From Verrucomicrobiota bacterium (lineage in GTDB: Bacteria; Verrucomicrobiota; Verrucomicrobiia; Opitutales; Opitutaceae), in contig JAEWQP010000008.1 in NCBI GenBank assembly GCA_023399155.1, positions 154,120 through 218,119 on the forward strand: 64,000 bases of DNA, written 5' to 3'. The translations under genes were made by a program, and so were the position numbers. Of this stretch, positions 54,113 through 64,000 are shown piece by piece (positions within the stretch are counted from its first letter, which is position 1; each line of letters opens with the position of its first letter). Below the pieces are notes generated by a model that saw only the letters and a program-made list of their open reading frames with translations, ran no database searches and was not told the DNA's origin.

Positions 54113-54477
54113 CAGAGGACCTCCGGAGCGAGGGAGATGATCTTCATGTAGTTCTTGGAACGGAGCTCGCGGGCCACCGGCCCGAAAATGCGCGTGCCCT
54201 TCGGGTTGCCGTCGGCGCCGAGGATCACGATCGCATTGGAATCGAAGCGCAGGTAGCTGCCGTCGGCGCGACGGATCGGGGCCTTGGTGCGGACCACCAC
54301 GGCACGCGCGACCTCACCCTTCTTCACCGAAGCGTCGGTGCTGCTCTCCTTGATGTTGACGACGATGAGGTCGCCGACGGAGGCGGTCTTCTTGGCCTGG
54401 CCGATGCGGCGGATCATCGAGGCCTTGCGGGCCCCGGTGTTGTCAGCGACATCGACGATGGAACGCATCTGGATCAT
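54112..54477 (-). CDS. rplN: 50S ribosomal protein L14
   Basis: 121 residues, starting MIQMRSIVDVADNTGARKAS and containing RADGSYLRFDSNAIVILGADGNPKGTRIFGPVARELR. Highly conserved length. ATG at 54477, 7 bp after rpsQ. Confidence 0.97.
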   Translation of the reverse strand: MIQMRSIVDVADNTGARKASMIRRIGQAKKTASVGDLIVVNIKESSTDASVKKGEVARAVVVRTKAPIRRADGSYLRFDSNAIVILGADGNPKGTRIFGPVARELRSKNYMKIISLAPEVL

Positions 54478-54484
54478 GGCGTGA

Positions 54485-54811
54485 TCACTCCTTGGCGGCT
54501 GTGGTTTCGGCGGTCGCGGTGGTCTCGTCCTTGAGCTGGGCGACCTGCTGGGGCGCGCGCTCGACCACCTGGACGACGCGGAAGCGCTTGAGGCGGCTGA
54601 TCGGACGGGTCTCCATCACCTCGACGCGATCGCCGACGCGCGCGGTATTCTCCTCGTCGTGGACGTGGAGGACCGACTTGCGGTTGATGATCTTGAGGTA
54701 ACGGGGATGGCGGACCTTGAACGGGACCGTGACCTTGATGGACTTTTCGCCCATCTTGCTCGTGACGGTTCCCGAGAGGACCTTGCGTTTGCTGCGCGGA
54801 GAATTTTCCAT
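54485..54811 (-). CDS. rpsQ: 30S ribosomal protein S17
   Basis: 108 residues; the OB fold (KVLSGTVTSKMGEKSIKVTV, GDRVEVMETRPISRLKRFRVVQVVE) fills the first 85, and the last 20 (ETTATAETTAAKE) are a Thr/Ala-rich extension beyond the usual 80-90 residues. ATG at 54811. Confidence 0.96.
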   Translation of the reverse strand: MENSPRSKRKVLSGTVTSKMGEKSIKVTVPFKVRHPRYLKIINRKSVLHVHDEENTARVGDRVEVMETRPISRLKRFRVVQVVERAPQQVAQLKDETTATAETTAAKE

Positions 54812-54826
54812 GGTGCTTGGCGGCGG

Positions 54827-55039
54827 TTAGCTCGCGGGGGTCGCGGCGGCGGCCTTCTTCTTCTGATTCAGGATCGTCTCGAGGCGTGCGACCGTCTTGC
54901 GGCGTTCGCGGATCTCGTGGGTCTTCTCGACCTGGCCGGTCTGACGGCGGAGGCGGAGCATGAGGCCCTCCTGGCGGGTGTCGCGCAGGCGCTTCTCGAT
55001 CTCGGTGACGGACAAATCGCGGATTTCCTTGGCTTTCAT
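54827..55039 (-). CDS. rpmC: 50S ribosomal protein L29
   Basis: 70 residues in two helices, MKAKEIRDLSVTEIEKRLRDTRQEGLMLRLRR and QVEKTHEIRERRKTVARLETIL, with a short Lys/Ala tail. It lines the peptide exit tunnel. ATG at 55039. Confidence 0.95.
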   Translation of the reverse strand: MKAKEIRDLSVTEIEKRLRDTRQEGLMLRLRRQTGQVEKTHEIRERRKTVARLETILNQKKKAAAATPAS

Positions 55040-55056
55040 GGCGTCGTGTGGGCGGC

Positions 55057-55476
55057 TCAGACGGCGCCTTCGCGGGCGACGAACCGGCAGGGATGACCAA
55101 TCTTGGTGTCGGCGAGGCGGAGCGCCTCCTTGGCGAGGACGGCGGGCACGCCCGCGACCTCGAAGAGGATCAGGCCGGGCTTGACCATGGCCGCGTAATA
55201 CTCGACCGGTCCCTTGCCCTGGCCCTGGCGAACCTCGAGAGGCTTCTTCGTGATCGGCTTGTGCGGGAAGATGCGGATCCAGAGCTTGCCCTTGCGCTTG
55301 AGGTGGCGGCTGATGGCCACGCGGGCGGCTTCGATCTGGTTCGACGTGACCTGGCCGCGGCCGAGGACCTGGATGCCGAATTCGCCGAAGGCCAGCGTGT
55401 TGCCTGCCGTGGCGTTTCCGGAATTGGAGCCCTTCTGGCTCTTGCGGAACTTGGTGCGTGCGGGTTGGAGAGGCAT
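55057..55476 (-). CDS. rplP: 50S ribosomal protein L16
   Basis: 139 residues with RTKFRKSQKGSNSGNATAGNTLAFGEFG and KGPVEYYAAMVKPGLILFEVAGVPAVLAKEALRLA. The protein sits near the A-site and is needed for the peptidyl-transferase centre. ATG at 55476. Confidence 0.97.
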   Translation of the reverse strand: MPLQPARTKFRKSQKGSNSGNATAGNTLAFGEFGIQVLGRGQVTSNQIEAARVAISRHLKRKGKLWIRIFPHKPITKKPLEVRQGQGKGPVEYYAAMVKPGLILFEVAGVPAVLAKEALRLADTKIGHPCRFVAREGAV

Positions 55477-55485
55477 GGCTTCTTA

Positions 55486-55520
55486 AGATCTCAAATGTGA
55501 GATATCAGATTTGAGATTCC
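55486..55520. repeat. AT-rich word hairpin between rpsC and rplP
   Basis: ATCTCAAA (55488-55495) pairs with TTTGAGAT (55510-55517) around a short loop containing GTGAGATATCAGA. Same words as at 52670 and inside acnA. Confidence 0.55.
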
Positions 55521-55524
55521 CAAA

Positions 55525-56157
55525 TCAGTTGATGTCGGACTCCTTCTTACAGATCCAGCACTTCACCCCGATGATGCCGTAGACCGTGTTGGCCTCGGCA
55601 AAACCGTAGTCGATGTATTCACGAAGTGTATGCAGCGGCACGCGGCCGGTGCGCTGGACCTCGGTGCGGGCGATGTCGGCACCGCCGAGGCGGCCGGCGA
55701 CGCGGATCTTGATGCCCTCCGCGCCGAGACTCATGGCCATCTGCACCGCCTTCTTCATGGCGCGGCGGAACGAGATGCGGCGCTCGAGCTGCAGCGCGAC
55801 GTTCTCGGCCACGAGCTGCGCCTCGATCTCGGGTTTGCGCACCTCCTGGATGTCGAGCAGGATTTCCTTCCCGGTCATCCGGGCCAGGTCCTCCTTGATC
55901 TTCTCGATCTCGGCACCCTTCTTGCCGATCACGATGCCCGGGCGGGCGGTGAAGATCTTCACGCGAATGCGGTTCGAGGCGCGCTCGATGAACACGCGCG
56001 GCACGGAGGCGAACCGGAGCTTGTCGAGCAGGATCCTGCGGATCTGCTGGTCCTCGGCGAGGACCTTGGGAAACGACTTGCGGTCGGCGTACCAGCGCGA
56101 CTGCCAGTTGCGACGAACGGAGAGACGGAAGCCGACGGGATTGGTCTTTTGGCCCAT
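55525..56157 (-). CDS. rpsC: 30S ribosomal protein S3
   Basis: 210 residues: N-terminal MGQKTNPVGFRLSVRRNWQSRW, a KH domain with GIVIGKKGAEIEKIKEDL, and the C-terminal GAEGIKIRVAGRLGGADIARTE region. Part of the mRNA entry helicase of the 30S subunit. ATG at 56157. Confidence 0.97.
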   Translation of the reverse strand: MGQKTNPVGFRLSVRRNWQSRWYADRKSFPKVLAEDQQIRRILLDKLRFASVPRVFIERASNRIRVKIFTARPGIVIGKKGAEIEKIKEDLARMTGKEILLDIQEVRKPEIEAQLVAENVALQLERRISFRRAMKKAVQMAMSLGAEGIKIRVAGRLGGADIARTEVQRTGRVPLHTLREYIDYGFAEANTVYGIIGVKCWICKKESDIN

Positions 56158-56165
56158 GGTGGGTA

Positions 56166-56513
56166 TCAGGCGGATTTCTTGGCTTCGTCGCTCAGGACGA
56201 TGCGGATATGGGACATCTTCTTGCGGCGCGGCGCGGCGGAACCACGTGCGGCGGCCTTGAAGCGCTTGAGCACCGGTCCCTGTTCCACGATGGCGCGTTT
56301 GACGATGAGCGTCTCGACGGAGAGCTCGTTGTTGTTCTCCGCGTTGGCGACGGCCGACTTGAGCGTCTTGGCGACGAGCCGGGCCGACTTGCGCGGGATG
56401 AAGCGCACCATCTCGAGGGCCTCGGAGGCCGGACGACCCTGGATGACCCGCGTGATCTCGCGGACCTTCTTGGGCGACATGTGCGCGTAGCGGGTGAGAG
56501 CTTGGACTTCCAT
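56166..56513 (-). CDS. rplV: 50S ribosomal protein L22
   Basis: 115 residues with MSPKKVREITRVIQGRPASEALEMVRF and the basic hairpin tail PVLKRFKAAARGSAAPRRKKMSHIRIVLSD, which reaches into the exit tunnel. ATG at 56513, inside the frame that is open to 56594. It starts 8 bp before rpsC on the transcript. Confidence 0.96.
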   Translation of the reverse strand: MEVQALTRYAHMSPKKVREITRVIQGRPASEALEMVRFIPRKSARLVAKTLKSAVANAENNNELSVETLIVKRAIVEQGPVLKRFKAAARGSAAPRRKKMSHIRIVLSDEAKKSA

Positions 56514-56536
56514 GATGTGCGGCCGGAGGCCTAAGT

Positions 56537-56629
56537 CAGAATGTGGAATGAAGAATGGAGAAGGAGGAAGGGTTGGAAGCGTCGGTCGGAACAAACGAGT
56601 TCGTCATTCTTCCTTCTGCCTTCTGAATT
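56537..56629. repeat. inverted word arms (GAAGGAGGAAGG) between rpsS and rplV
   Basis: 56537-56571 contains GAATGTGGAATGAAGAATGG then AGAAGGAGGAAGG, and 56602-56629 contains TCATTCTTCCTTCTGCCTTC, the complementary words. A partial REP-like GCGGCCGGAGGCCT lies just outside at 56520. The gap is 129 bp, longer than most gaps in the operon. Confidence 0.5.
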
Positions 56630-56642
56630 AGCGTCAGCGCCA

Positions 56643-56918
56643 TCAGACCGCCTTGGCGGTGTGCGAGCCGTGGGCCTTGAACATGCGGGTCGCGGCAAAC
56701 TCGCCGAGCTTGTGGCCGACCATGTTCTCCGTCACGTAGACCGAGACGAAGTTCTTGCCGTTGTGCACGTTGATCGTCTGACCGACGAACTCCGGCGTGA
56801 TGGTGGACCGCCGCGACCACGTGGTGATCGGTTTGCGGGCGCCAGCCTTCACGGACTTTTCGACCTTGTCCATCAGGTGGGGGTCGACGAAGAAACCTTT
56901 TTTGACTGAACGGGCCAT
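56643..56918 (-). CDS. rpsS: 30S ribosomal protein S19
   Basis: 91 residues starting MARSVKKGFFVDPHLMDKV with STITPEFVGQTINVHNGKNFVSVYVTENMVGHKLGEFAATR. ATG at 56918, 6 bp after rplB. Confidence 0.97.
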   Translation of the reverse strand: MARSVKKGFFVDPHLMDKVEKSVKAGARKPITTWSRRSTITPEFVGQTINVHNGKNFVSVYVTENMVGHKLGEFAATRMFKAHGSHTAKAV

Positions 56919-56924
56919 GGCGGA

Positions 56925-57779
<855 letters not shown>

Positions 57780-57799
57780 GGTGCGTTGCTCTCCGGGTC

Positions 57800-58084
57800 T
57801 CAGACCATCTCGATCTTGTCGCCCTGCTTGAGGGTCACGATCGCCTTCTTGCGGTCGGATTTGAAGCCGGGCAGACCCTTGCGCGAGCGCGTCGGCTTGC
57901 CCTTGACGTTCATGACGTTCACGCGGGTGACGGTCACCTTGAAGACGTGCTCGACGGCTTCCTTCACCTGGAACTTGTTGGCGTCGGGAAACACCTCGAA
58001 GGTGTACTGGTTGTGCTCGCTCGACGCGCGGTTGGACTTCTCCGTGAGACGGAGCGCTTTGAGGATTTTGTCGGCGCTGACCAT
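57800..58084 (-). CDS. rplW: 50S ribosomal protein L23
   Basis: 94 residues: LRLTEKSNRASSEHNQYTFEVFPDANKFQVKEAVEHVFKVTVTRVNVMNVKGKPTRS split over the usual strand-helix pattern. It forms the docking site for trigger factor and SRP at the tunnel exit. ATG at 58084, two bases after rplD. Confidence 0.96.
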   Translation of the reverse strand: MVSADKILKALRLTEKSNRASSEHNQYTFEVFPDANKFQVKEAVEHVFKVTVTRVNVMNVKGKPTRSRKGLPGFKSDRKKAIVTLKQGDKIEMV

Positions 58085-58086
58085 GA

Positions 58087-58716
58087 TCAGGCTCCCTTCA
58101 GGCGGCTGACGACGGCGTCCATCGCACTCGAGGTGAGGAGGATCCGGCCGTAGCGGCAGAGTTCAGTGGTGTTGAGGCGCGAGGCCTCGGTGGTCTCGAC
58201 GCGGGCGAGGTTGCGCGCGGCGCGCGTCGACCCGGCATCGATCTTGGCATCAACGATGAGCACCTTGCCCTTCGGGGCGATCTTCGTGACCACGCCGTTG
58301 AGGGCCTTGGTCTTGGCATTCGTCACCTCGAGCTTCTCGATGATGTCGATCTCGCCGGCGATCGCCCGGTCGAAAAACGCGCGCTGGAACGCGAGCGCCT
58401 TCACCTTGGCGTTGATCTTCTTGGAGTAGTCGCGGGGCTTCGGGCCGAAGGCGACGCCGCCGCCGGTCCACACCGGGGAGCGGGTCGAGCCCTGGCGGGC
58501 GCGGCCGGTGCCCTTCTGCTTCCACGGCTTCCTGCCGCCGCCGCGAACCTCGCCGCGGGTGAGCGTGGAGTGCGTGCCGAGGCGTGCGTTGGCAGCCTGG
58601 GCGACGACCACTTCCTTCACGGCCTGGACGCCCTTGTCGCCCTGGAAGACCGGGATGTCGGCATACTCAACCTCGCGGTTGAACGAGCCATCAGCGTTGT
58701 AGATCTTGAATTTCAT
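58087..58716 (-). CDS. rplD: 50S ribosomal protein L4
   Basis: 209 residues with the tunnel-loop region RGEVRGGGRKPWKQKGTGRARQGSTRSPVWTGGGVAFGPKPRDYS. In E. coli L4 controls the S10 operon. ATG at 58716. Confidence 0.96.
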   Translation of the reverse strand: MKFKIYNADGSFNREVEYADIPVFQGDKGVQAVKEVVVAQAANARLGTHSTLTRGEVRGGGRKPWKQKGTGRARQGSTRSPVWTGGGVAFGPKPRDYSKKINAKVKALAFQRAFFDRAIAGEIDIIEKLEVTNAKTKALNGVVTKIAPKGKVLIVDAKIDAGSTRAARNLARVETTEASRLNTTELCRYGRILLTSSAMDAVVSRLKGA

Positions 58717-58734
58717 GGCGCGTACGGTGGTCGG

Positions 58735-59373
58735 TTATTTGCCGCCTTTGATGGCCGCGCGGATCACGACATCGTCGCCGGCGGCACCGGGGACGGCGCC
58801 ACGCACGAGGACGAGATTCTTCTCGGGGATGATCTTCACGATGCGGAGATTCTGCACCGTGCGACGTTCCGAGCCCATGTGGCCCGGCATGATCTGGTTC
58901 TTCCACGTGCGGCCCGGTGTCTGGCGCATGCCGATCGAGCCGATGCGGCGGTGGAACATTGAACCGTGGGCGGCGGGACCGCCGGCCACGCGCCAGCGCT
59001 TCACCACACCCTGGAAGCCCTTGCCCTTGGTCACGCCGATCACGTCGATGATCTGGCCTTCCTTGAAGACCGCATCGACCGTGACCACGTCACCGGCCTT
59101 GAGCTCGGACGCCTCGGTGAGGCGAACCTCACGAAGGAGCTTGTGCGCCTCGACGCCCGCCTTCTTCAGGTGGCCCGTCTCCGGTTCGTTGACGCGGTGC
59201 GCCTTGGTCTTGAGGAAGCCGATCTGGACGGCGTGGTAGCCATCCTTTTCCGGCGACTTGACCTGCACCACCGGGCAGGGACCTGCCTCGACGACGGTGA
59301 CGGGAACGAGGACGTTGTCGCCGTCGTAGACCTGGGTCATCCCCAGCTTCGTACCCAATAGAGTGTTGATCAT
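58735..59373 (-). CDS. rplC: 50S ribosomal protein L3
   Basis: 212 residues starting MINTLLGTKLGMTQVYDGDNVLVPVTVVEAGPCPVVQ, with the tunnel-approach loop GSMFHRRIGSIGMRQTPGRTWKNQIMPGHMG and its methylatable Gln. ATG at 59373. Confidence 0.97.
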   Translation of the reverse strand: MINTLLGTKLGMTQVYDGDNVLVPVTVVEAGPCPVVQVKSPEKDGYHAVQIGFLKTKAHRVNEPETGHLKKAGVEAHKLLREVRLTEASELKAGDVVTVDAVFKEGQIIDVIGVTKGKGFQGVVKRWRVAGGPAAHGSMFHRRIGSIGMRQTPGRTWKNQIMPGHMGSERRTVQNLRIVKIIPEKNLVLVRGAVPGAAGDDVVIRAAIKGGK

Positions 59374-59501
59374 GTTTTCTAAGCGGTAGGTGTCCCCCGC
59401 GAGGCGGGACGTTTTCCGTGTTGACCTACATTAGATGGACCCGGGAGCGCCGGACCCAATCTGTCTGCAGACCTGTCTGGTTAAGGGTTACTCCATGCGG
59501 C
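59374..59501 (-). other. 128-bp leader between rpsJ and rplC with a hairpin
   Basis: Larger than other gaps in the S10 cluster. On the minus strand GTCCCGC pairs with GCGGGGGAC (about 59393-59411), 15-20 nt before the rplC start. It could carry an L4-type or L3-type control element or a weak internal promoter; no motif decides between these. Confidence 0.3.
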
Positions 59502-59810
59502 TCAGACGTTGATCGTGATATCAACGCCCGACGGCAGGTTCAATTTCTTGAGCTCGTCGACCGTCTGAGCCGTGGGCTCGATGATATCGATGAGGCGCTT
59601 GTGGGTGCGGATTTCGAACTGCTCCATCGACTTTTTGTCAGCGTGCGGCGACCGGTTGACCGAGAGCTTCTCGATGCGGGTCGGGAGCGGCACCGGGCCG
59701 GCAACGCGAGCGCCGGAGCGCTTGGCGGTGTCGACGATCTCGGTCGCGGACTGGTCGATGACTCGGTAGTCAAAACCCTGAAGACGGATGCGAATGCGTT
59801 GGCCTTTCAT
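59502..59810 (-). CDS. rpsJ: 30S ribosomal protein S10
   Basis: 102 residues: MKGQRIRIRLQGFDYRVID, then GPVPLPTRIEKLSVNRSPHADKKSMEQFEIRTHKRLIDI, the usual S10. Besides the ribosome it takes part in antitermination with NusB. ATG at 59810, 27 bp after fusA; tuf, usually between them, is absent. Confidence 0.97.
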   Translation of the reverse strand: MKGQRIRIRLQGFDYRVIDQSATEIVDTAKRSGARVAGPVPLPTRIEKLSVNRSPHADKKSMEQFEIRTHKRLIDIIEPTAQTVDELKKLNLPSGVDITINV

Positions 59811-59837
59811 GGCGTGCAGGCGGGCAAAGAACGAGGT

Positions 59838-62015
<2,178 letters not shown>

Positions 62016-62020
62016 GTGCC

Positions 62021-62494
62021 TTACCAGCGGAGGTGGGCAAAGGCGCGATTCGCCTGAGCCATCTTGTGCACGTCGTCCTTTTTCTTCACGACGGTGCCCG
62101 TGTTGTTGTAGGCGTCCACGATCTCGGCCGCCAGGGCATCGCGCATGGGCGTGCCCTTGCGGTTGCCGGCCGCGTCGAGGATCCAGCGCAGTGCGAGGCT
62201 CTCCTGGCGCTCGAACGGGATCTCCACCGGCACCTGGTAGGTGGCACCACCCACGCGGCGGCTCTTCACCTCGAGCTTCGGACGAGCGTTCTCGAGCGCA
62301 CCCAGGAGGATGTCGATCGGGTCACCCTTCTCCAGCTTCTCCGAAACTTTCTCGAACGCACCGTAAACGATGCGCTGGGCCGTGGTGCGCTTGCCGCTGG
62401 ACATGACGGCATTGACGAGGTGCGCGACCAGGGTGCTGTTGTGCCGGACATCCGGCAGACGCTCGCGCTTGGTTGCTCTGTGGCGACGTGACAT
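62021..62494 (-). CDS. rpsG: 30S ribosomal protein S7
   Basis: 157 residues: MSRRHRATKRERLPDVRHNSTLVAHLVNAVMSSGKRTTAQRIVYGAF and GTPMRDALAAEIVDAYNNTGTVVKKKDDVHKMAQANRAFAH. It organises the 30S head and the E site. ATG at 62494. Confidence 0.97.
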   Translation of the reverse strand: MSRRHRATKRERLPDVRHNSTLVAHLVNAVMSSGKRTTAQRIVYGAFEKVSEKLEKGDPIDILLGALENARPKLEVKSRRVGGATYQVPVEIPFERQESLALRWILDAAGNRKGTPMRDALAAEIVDAYNNTGTVVKKKDDVHKMAQANRAFAHLRW

Positions 62495-62506
62495 GGCGTA
62501 GGCGAA

Positions 62507-62887
62507 TTACTTGGCGGCTTTCGGACGCTTGACTCCGTATTTGGACCGGCTGCGGCGGCGCTTCTCCACGCCGAGGGCGTCGAGCGTGCCGCGGACGATG
62601 TGGTAACGCACACCAGGCAGGTCCTTCACACGACCACCACGCACGAGCACGATCGAGTGCTCCTGGAGGTTGTGGCCCTCATCGGGGATGTAGGAAATCA
62701 CCTCGCTGCCGTTGGTCAGGCGCACCTTGGCGACCTTGCGGATGGCCGAGTTTGGCTTCTTGGGCGTGCGGGTCATCACCTGCACACAGACACCGCGGCG
62801 GAAGGGGTTGCTCGCGAGCGCCGGAGACTTGGACTTGGCCCGGACGGCGCGGCGGCCCTTGCGAACGAGCTGGTTGATGGTGGGCAT
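62507..62887 (-). CDS. rpsL: 30S ribosomal protein S12
   Basis: 126 residues starting MPTINQLVRKGRRAVRAKSKSPAL. The streptomycin loop RTPKKPNSAIRKVAKVRLTNG keeps the sensitive-type lysine (TPKKPNS), and the second hot spot GRVKDLPGVRYHIVRG is normal with the methylthiolated Asp in place. ATG at 62887; the open frame upstream is non-coding leader. First gene of the cluster. Confidence 0.97.
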   Translation of the reverse strand: MPTINQLVRKGRRAVRAKSKSPALASNPFRRGVCVQVMTRTPKKPNSAIRKVAKVRLTNGSEVISYIPDEGHNLQEHSIVLVRGGRVKDLPGVRYHIVRGTLDALGVEKRRRSRSKYGVKRPKAAK

Positions 62888-62916
62888 GGTCTGGTGAAAA
62901 GTGGAAAAAGGTTTGG

Positions 62917-62944
62917 ACGGTAGCACCCGGGTCCGACCGGGCAA
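62917..62944 (-). promoter_or_regulatory. candidate promoter of the str-S10-spc-alpha cluster
   Basis: Minus strand TTGCCC (62944-62939) and TACCGT (62922-62917) are 16 bp apart. The -10 is weak. It lies 30 bp before rpsL, a suitable position for the main promoter. Confidence 0.3.
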
Positions 62945-63928
62945 GAGATTTTTCGAGGGGCCCTGAAAAATCTCCGCGGCCCAGTTGGGCGGGTGCGTAG
63001 CGAGCAGGATATGTGGGCCGTCGGACCACGGAGCTGCTGGGCTGGATGCAGACGTGACCCGACGAAACTGTCGAAAAAGACCGGCCGCAGATGCGATTAC
63101 AAGTCCCATCTCGCAAAACCCGCAGAATCGTCCTCGGACGATCGACAGGACGACCATCGCGGCCGCGCCCGAGCCGCGTCCCTACCCTTCAAAAACCGGT
63201 TCGCGAGCGCCTCGCCTGGGCGGGATTCAGACGACGACGGCGGCGCCATGGAGCAGGCGCGCGGGCATACTGGCCGACATCGATTCCCGCCCCCTCATGT
63301 GGACCGCACGTCAGCGGCAACGATCTCGACGCCACCGCGGATCGGCTCTGAAAGAGAGCCGTTAGGCACAAGATCACGGAGGATAGTGTCGAGGGCACCG
63401 AGCGTTGCCGGGGATTCGGCCGCTTCAGCTCATCACTTGGTGGGCGATTCGGTGAAGGCGTGATCTTGGTTTTTGAAAGACCGCTTCTGTGAATTCCATG
63501 CTCGTCCTCTGCTGCCCAGCCGAGGGGTTGGCGAAGGCCGATACGCCCTGTGACCTGATCCAAGTGAGGAAATCAGGTTCAAGCACGTCGTGGCCATTCT
63601 GCGGGCCCACATCCCGGCCACACCTCCCGAGTACGGGCGCACTTCGCGGCTCGAACGACCCTGAAATGGCTCGAGAAACAGTCATGAACGTCGCTGCGCG
63701 GTGTCTCCCAGGTAGGGCGATTCTCCGAACCCGCGGCGCCCCGAGTGCGAATGGGGCTACTCGGCGCTCTCGGTTCCGAGGCCGCGCCTGCGGCCGAGAA
63801 GACCGGTCGCGCCGCGAACCAGACCAGGCGCGCCCGACCTGCGAGGTCGTCTTCGGGCGTGCGTGACACGTTTTATTGATTGTTACTTATAGAAGTGACA
63901 ACTGAGGTCACATCTGTATGTTTGCGGT
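62945..63928. other. about 1 kb without a convincing gene
   Basis: Frames here are short and unrelated to anything I recognise. A plus-strand frame around 63560-63660 reads FKHVVAILRAHIPATPPEYG and a neighbouring frame ARTTLKWLEKQS before a stop, which could be remnants of a transferred or transposase gene. A small hairpin GGCTCT/AGAGCC lies near 63343-63359. From about 63870 the sequence becomes AT-rich (TTTTATTGATTGTTACTTAT), with an inverted repeat GTGAC-N7-GTCAC at 63895-63911 in front of the partial gene. Confidence 0.4.
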
Positions 63929-64000
63929 ATGGGGATGCCGAAAGGATGCAAGATTGATGGGGAAGCGCTGAAGGTCCGGCGGCTGGAAGCACGACGTCTG
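63929..64000 (+). CDS. 5' end of a gene running off the window, HTH-like N-terminus
   Basis: From ATG 63929 (or 63935) the frame reads MGMPKGCKIDGEALKVRRLE and onward to the last base without a stop. The pattern IDGEALKVRRLEARRL resembles the first helix of XRE-family helix-turn-helix proteins. An AT-rich stretch and a 5-bp inverted repeat precede it. Too short to identify. Confidence 0.4.
   Translation, partial: MGMPKGCKIDGEALKVRRLEARRL

Noticed and set aside
63565..63590. GGTTCAAGC resembling a tRNA T-loop
   Set aside because: No acceptor stem, D-arm or anticodon arm can be drawn around it.
63489..63866. A 125-residue plus-strand open frame
   Set aside because: Composition is that of non-coding GC-rich DNA, with no ribosome-binding site and no family resemblance; I treat the area as remnants.

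Overview
The window is GC-rich, densely coded bacterial chromosome. Protein resemblance points to Verrucomicrobiota, most likely the Opitutaceae: a Lys/Ala/Pro-extended DksA-like protein next to lspA, Ala-rich extensions on ribosomal proteins, and an extended ribosomal cluster with map and an adenylate-kinase-like gene. This placement is an inference and was not tested by any search. I saw no rRNA, tRNA, CRISPR array, prophage or complete insertion sequence.

Layout. 29-1580 (minus): a pseudopilin, a small c-type cytochrome and a spermidine-synthase-like protein. 1811-3560: rpsA with its terminator. 4219-6736 (plus): an Arg/Gly-rich protein of unknown role and murA. 7113-9901 (plus): a LytS-type kinase, a membrane protein and a LytTR response regulator. 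9937-11808 (minus): amt and a P-II gene behind a probable sigma-54 promoter. 12207-16180 (minus): aspS and a gpmI with a histone-H1-like tail. 16345-22607 (plus): a small unknown gene, then ileS, a dksA-like gene, lspA and yicC. 22939-31333 (minus): trpB, a PP2C phosphatase and STAS pair, acnA, a peroxiredoxin and a TMEM43-like protein. 31478-32758 (plus): tyrS. 32972-33448: a broken REP-associated transposase. 33588-38878 (minus): a cluster of a classic-clade AAA ATPase, PspA/IM30, a membrane coiled-coil protein and a solute-binding-OmpA fusion. 39128-43282 (minus): a small unknown gene, opcA, zwf, yraN and a zinc-ribbon membrane protein.

43537-62944 (minus) is one long translation cluster, in transcription order rpsL, rpsG, fusA, rpsJ, rplC, rplD, rplW, rplB, rpsS, rplV, rpsC, rplP, rpmC, rpsQ, rplN, rplX, rplE, rpsN, rpsH, rplF, rplR, rpsE, rplO, secY, an adk-like gene, map, rpsM, rpsK, rpsD, rpoA, rplQ. 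tuf, rpmD, infA and rpmJ are not in their customary places. The last kilobase has no convincing gene except the first codons of a gene that runs off the end.

The most unusual content is: (1) a family of GTAG-headed REP palindromes in inverted pairs (REPIN-like), with the inactivated transposase sitting between two such pairs and further outer arms made of short repeated words; (2) a pseudo-enzyme-like adenylate kinase homologue at the adk position; (3) the PspA/AAA/OmpA envelope cluster; (4) a GpmI-histone-tail fusion; and (5) long word-repeat hairpins inside the ribosomal operon, one such word also lying in frame inside acnA.
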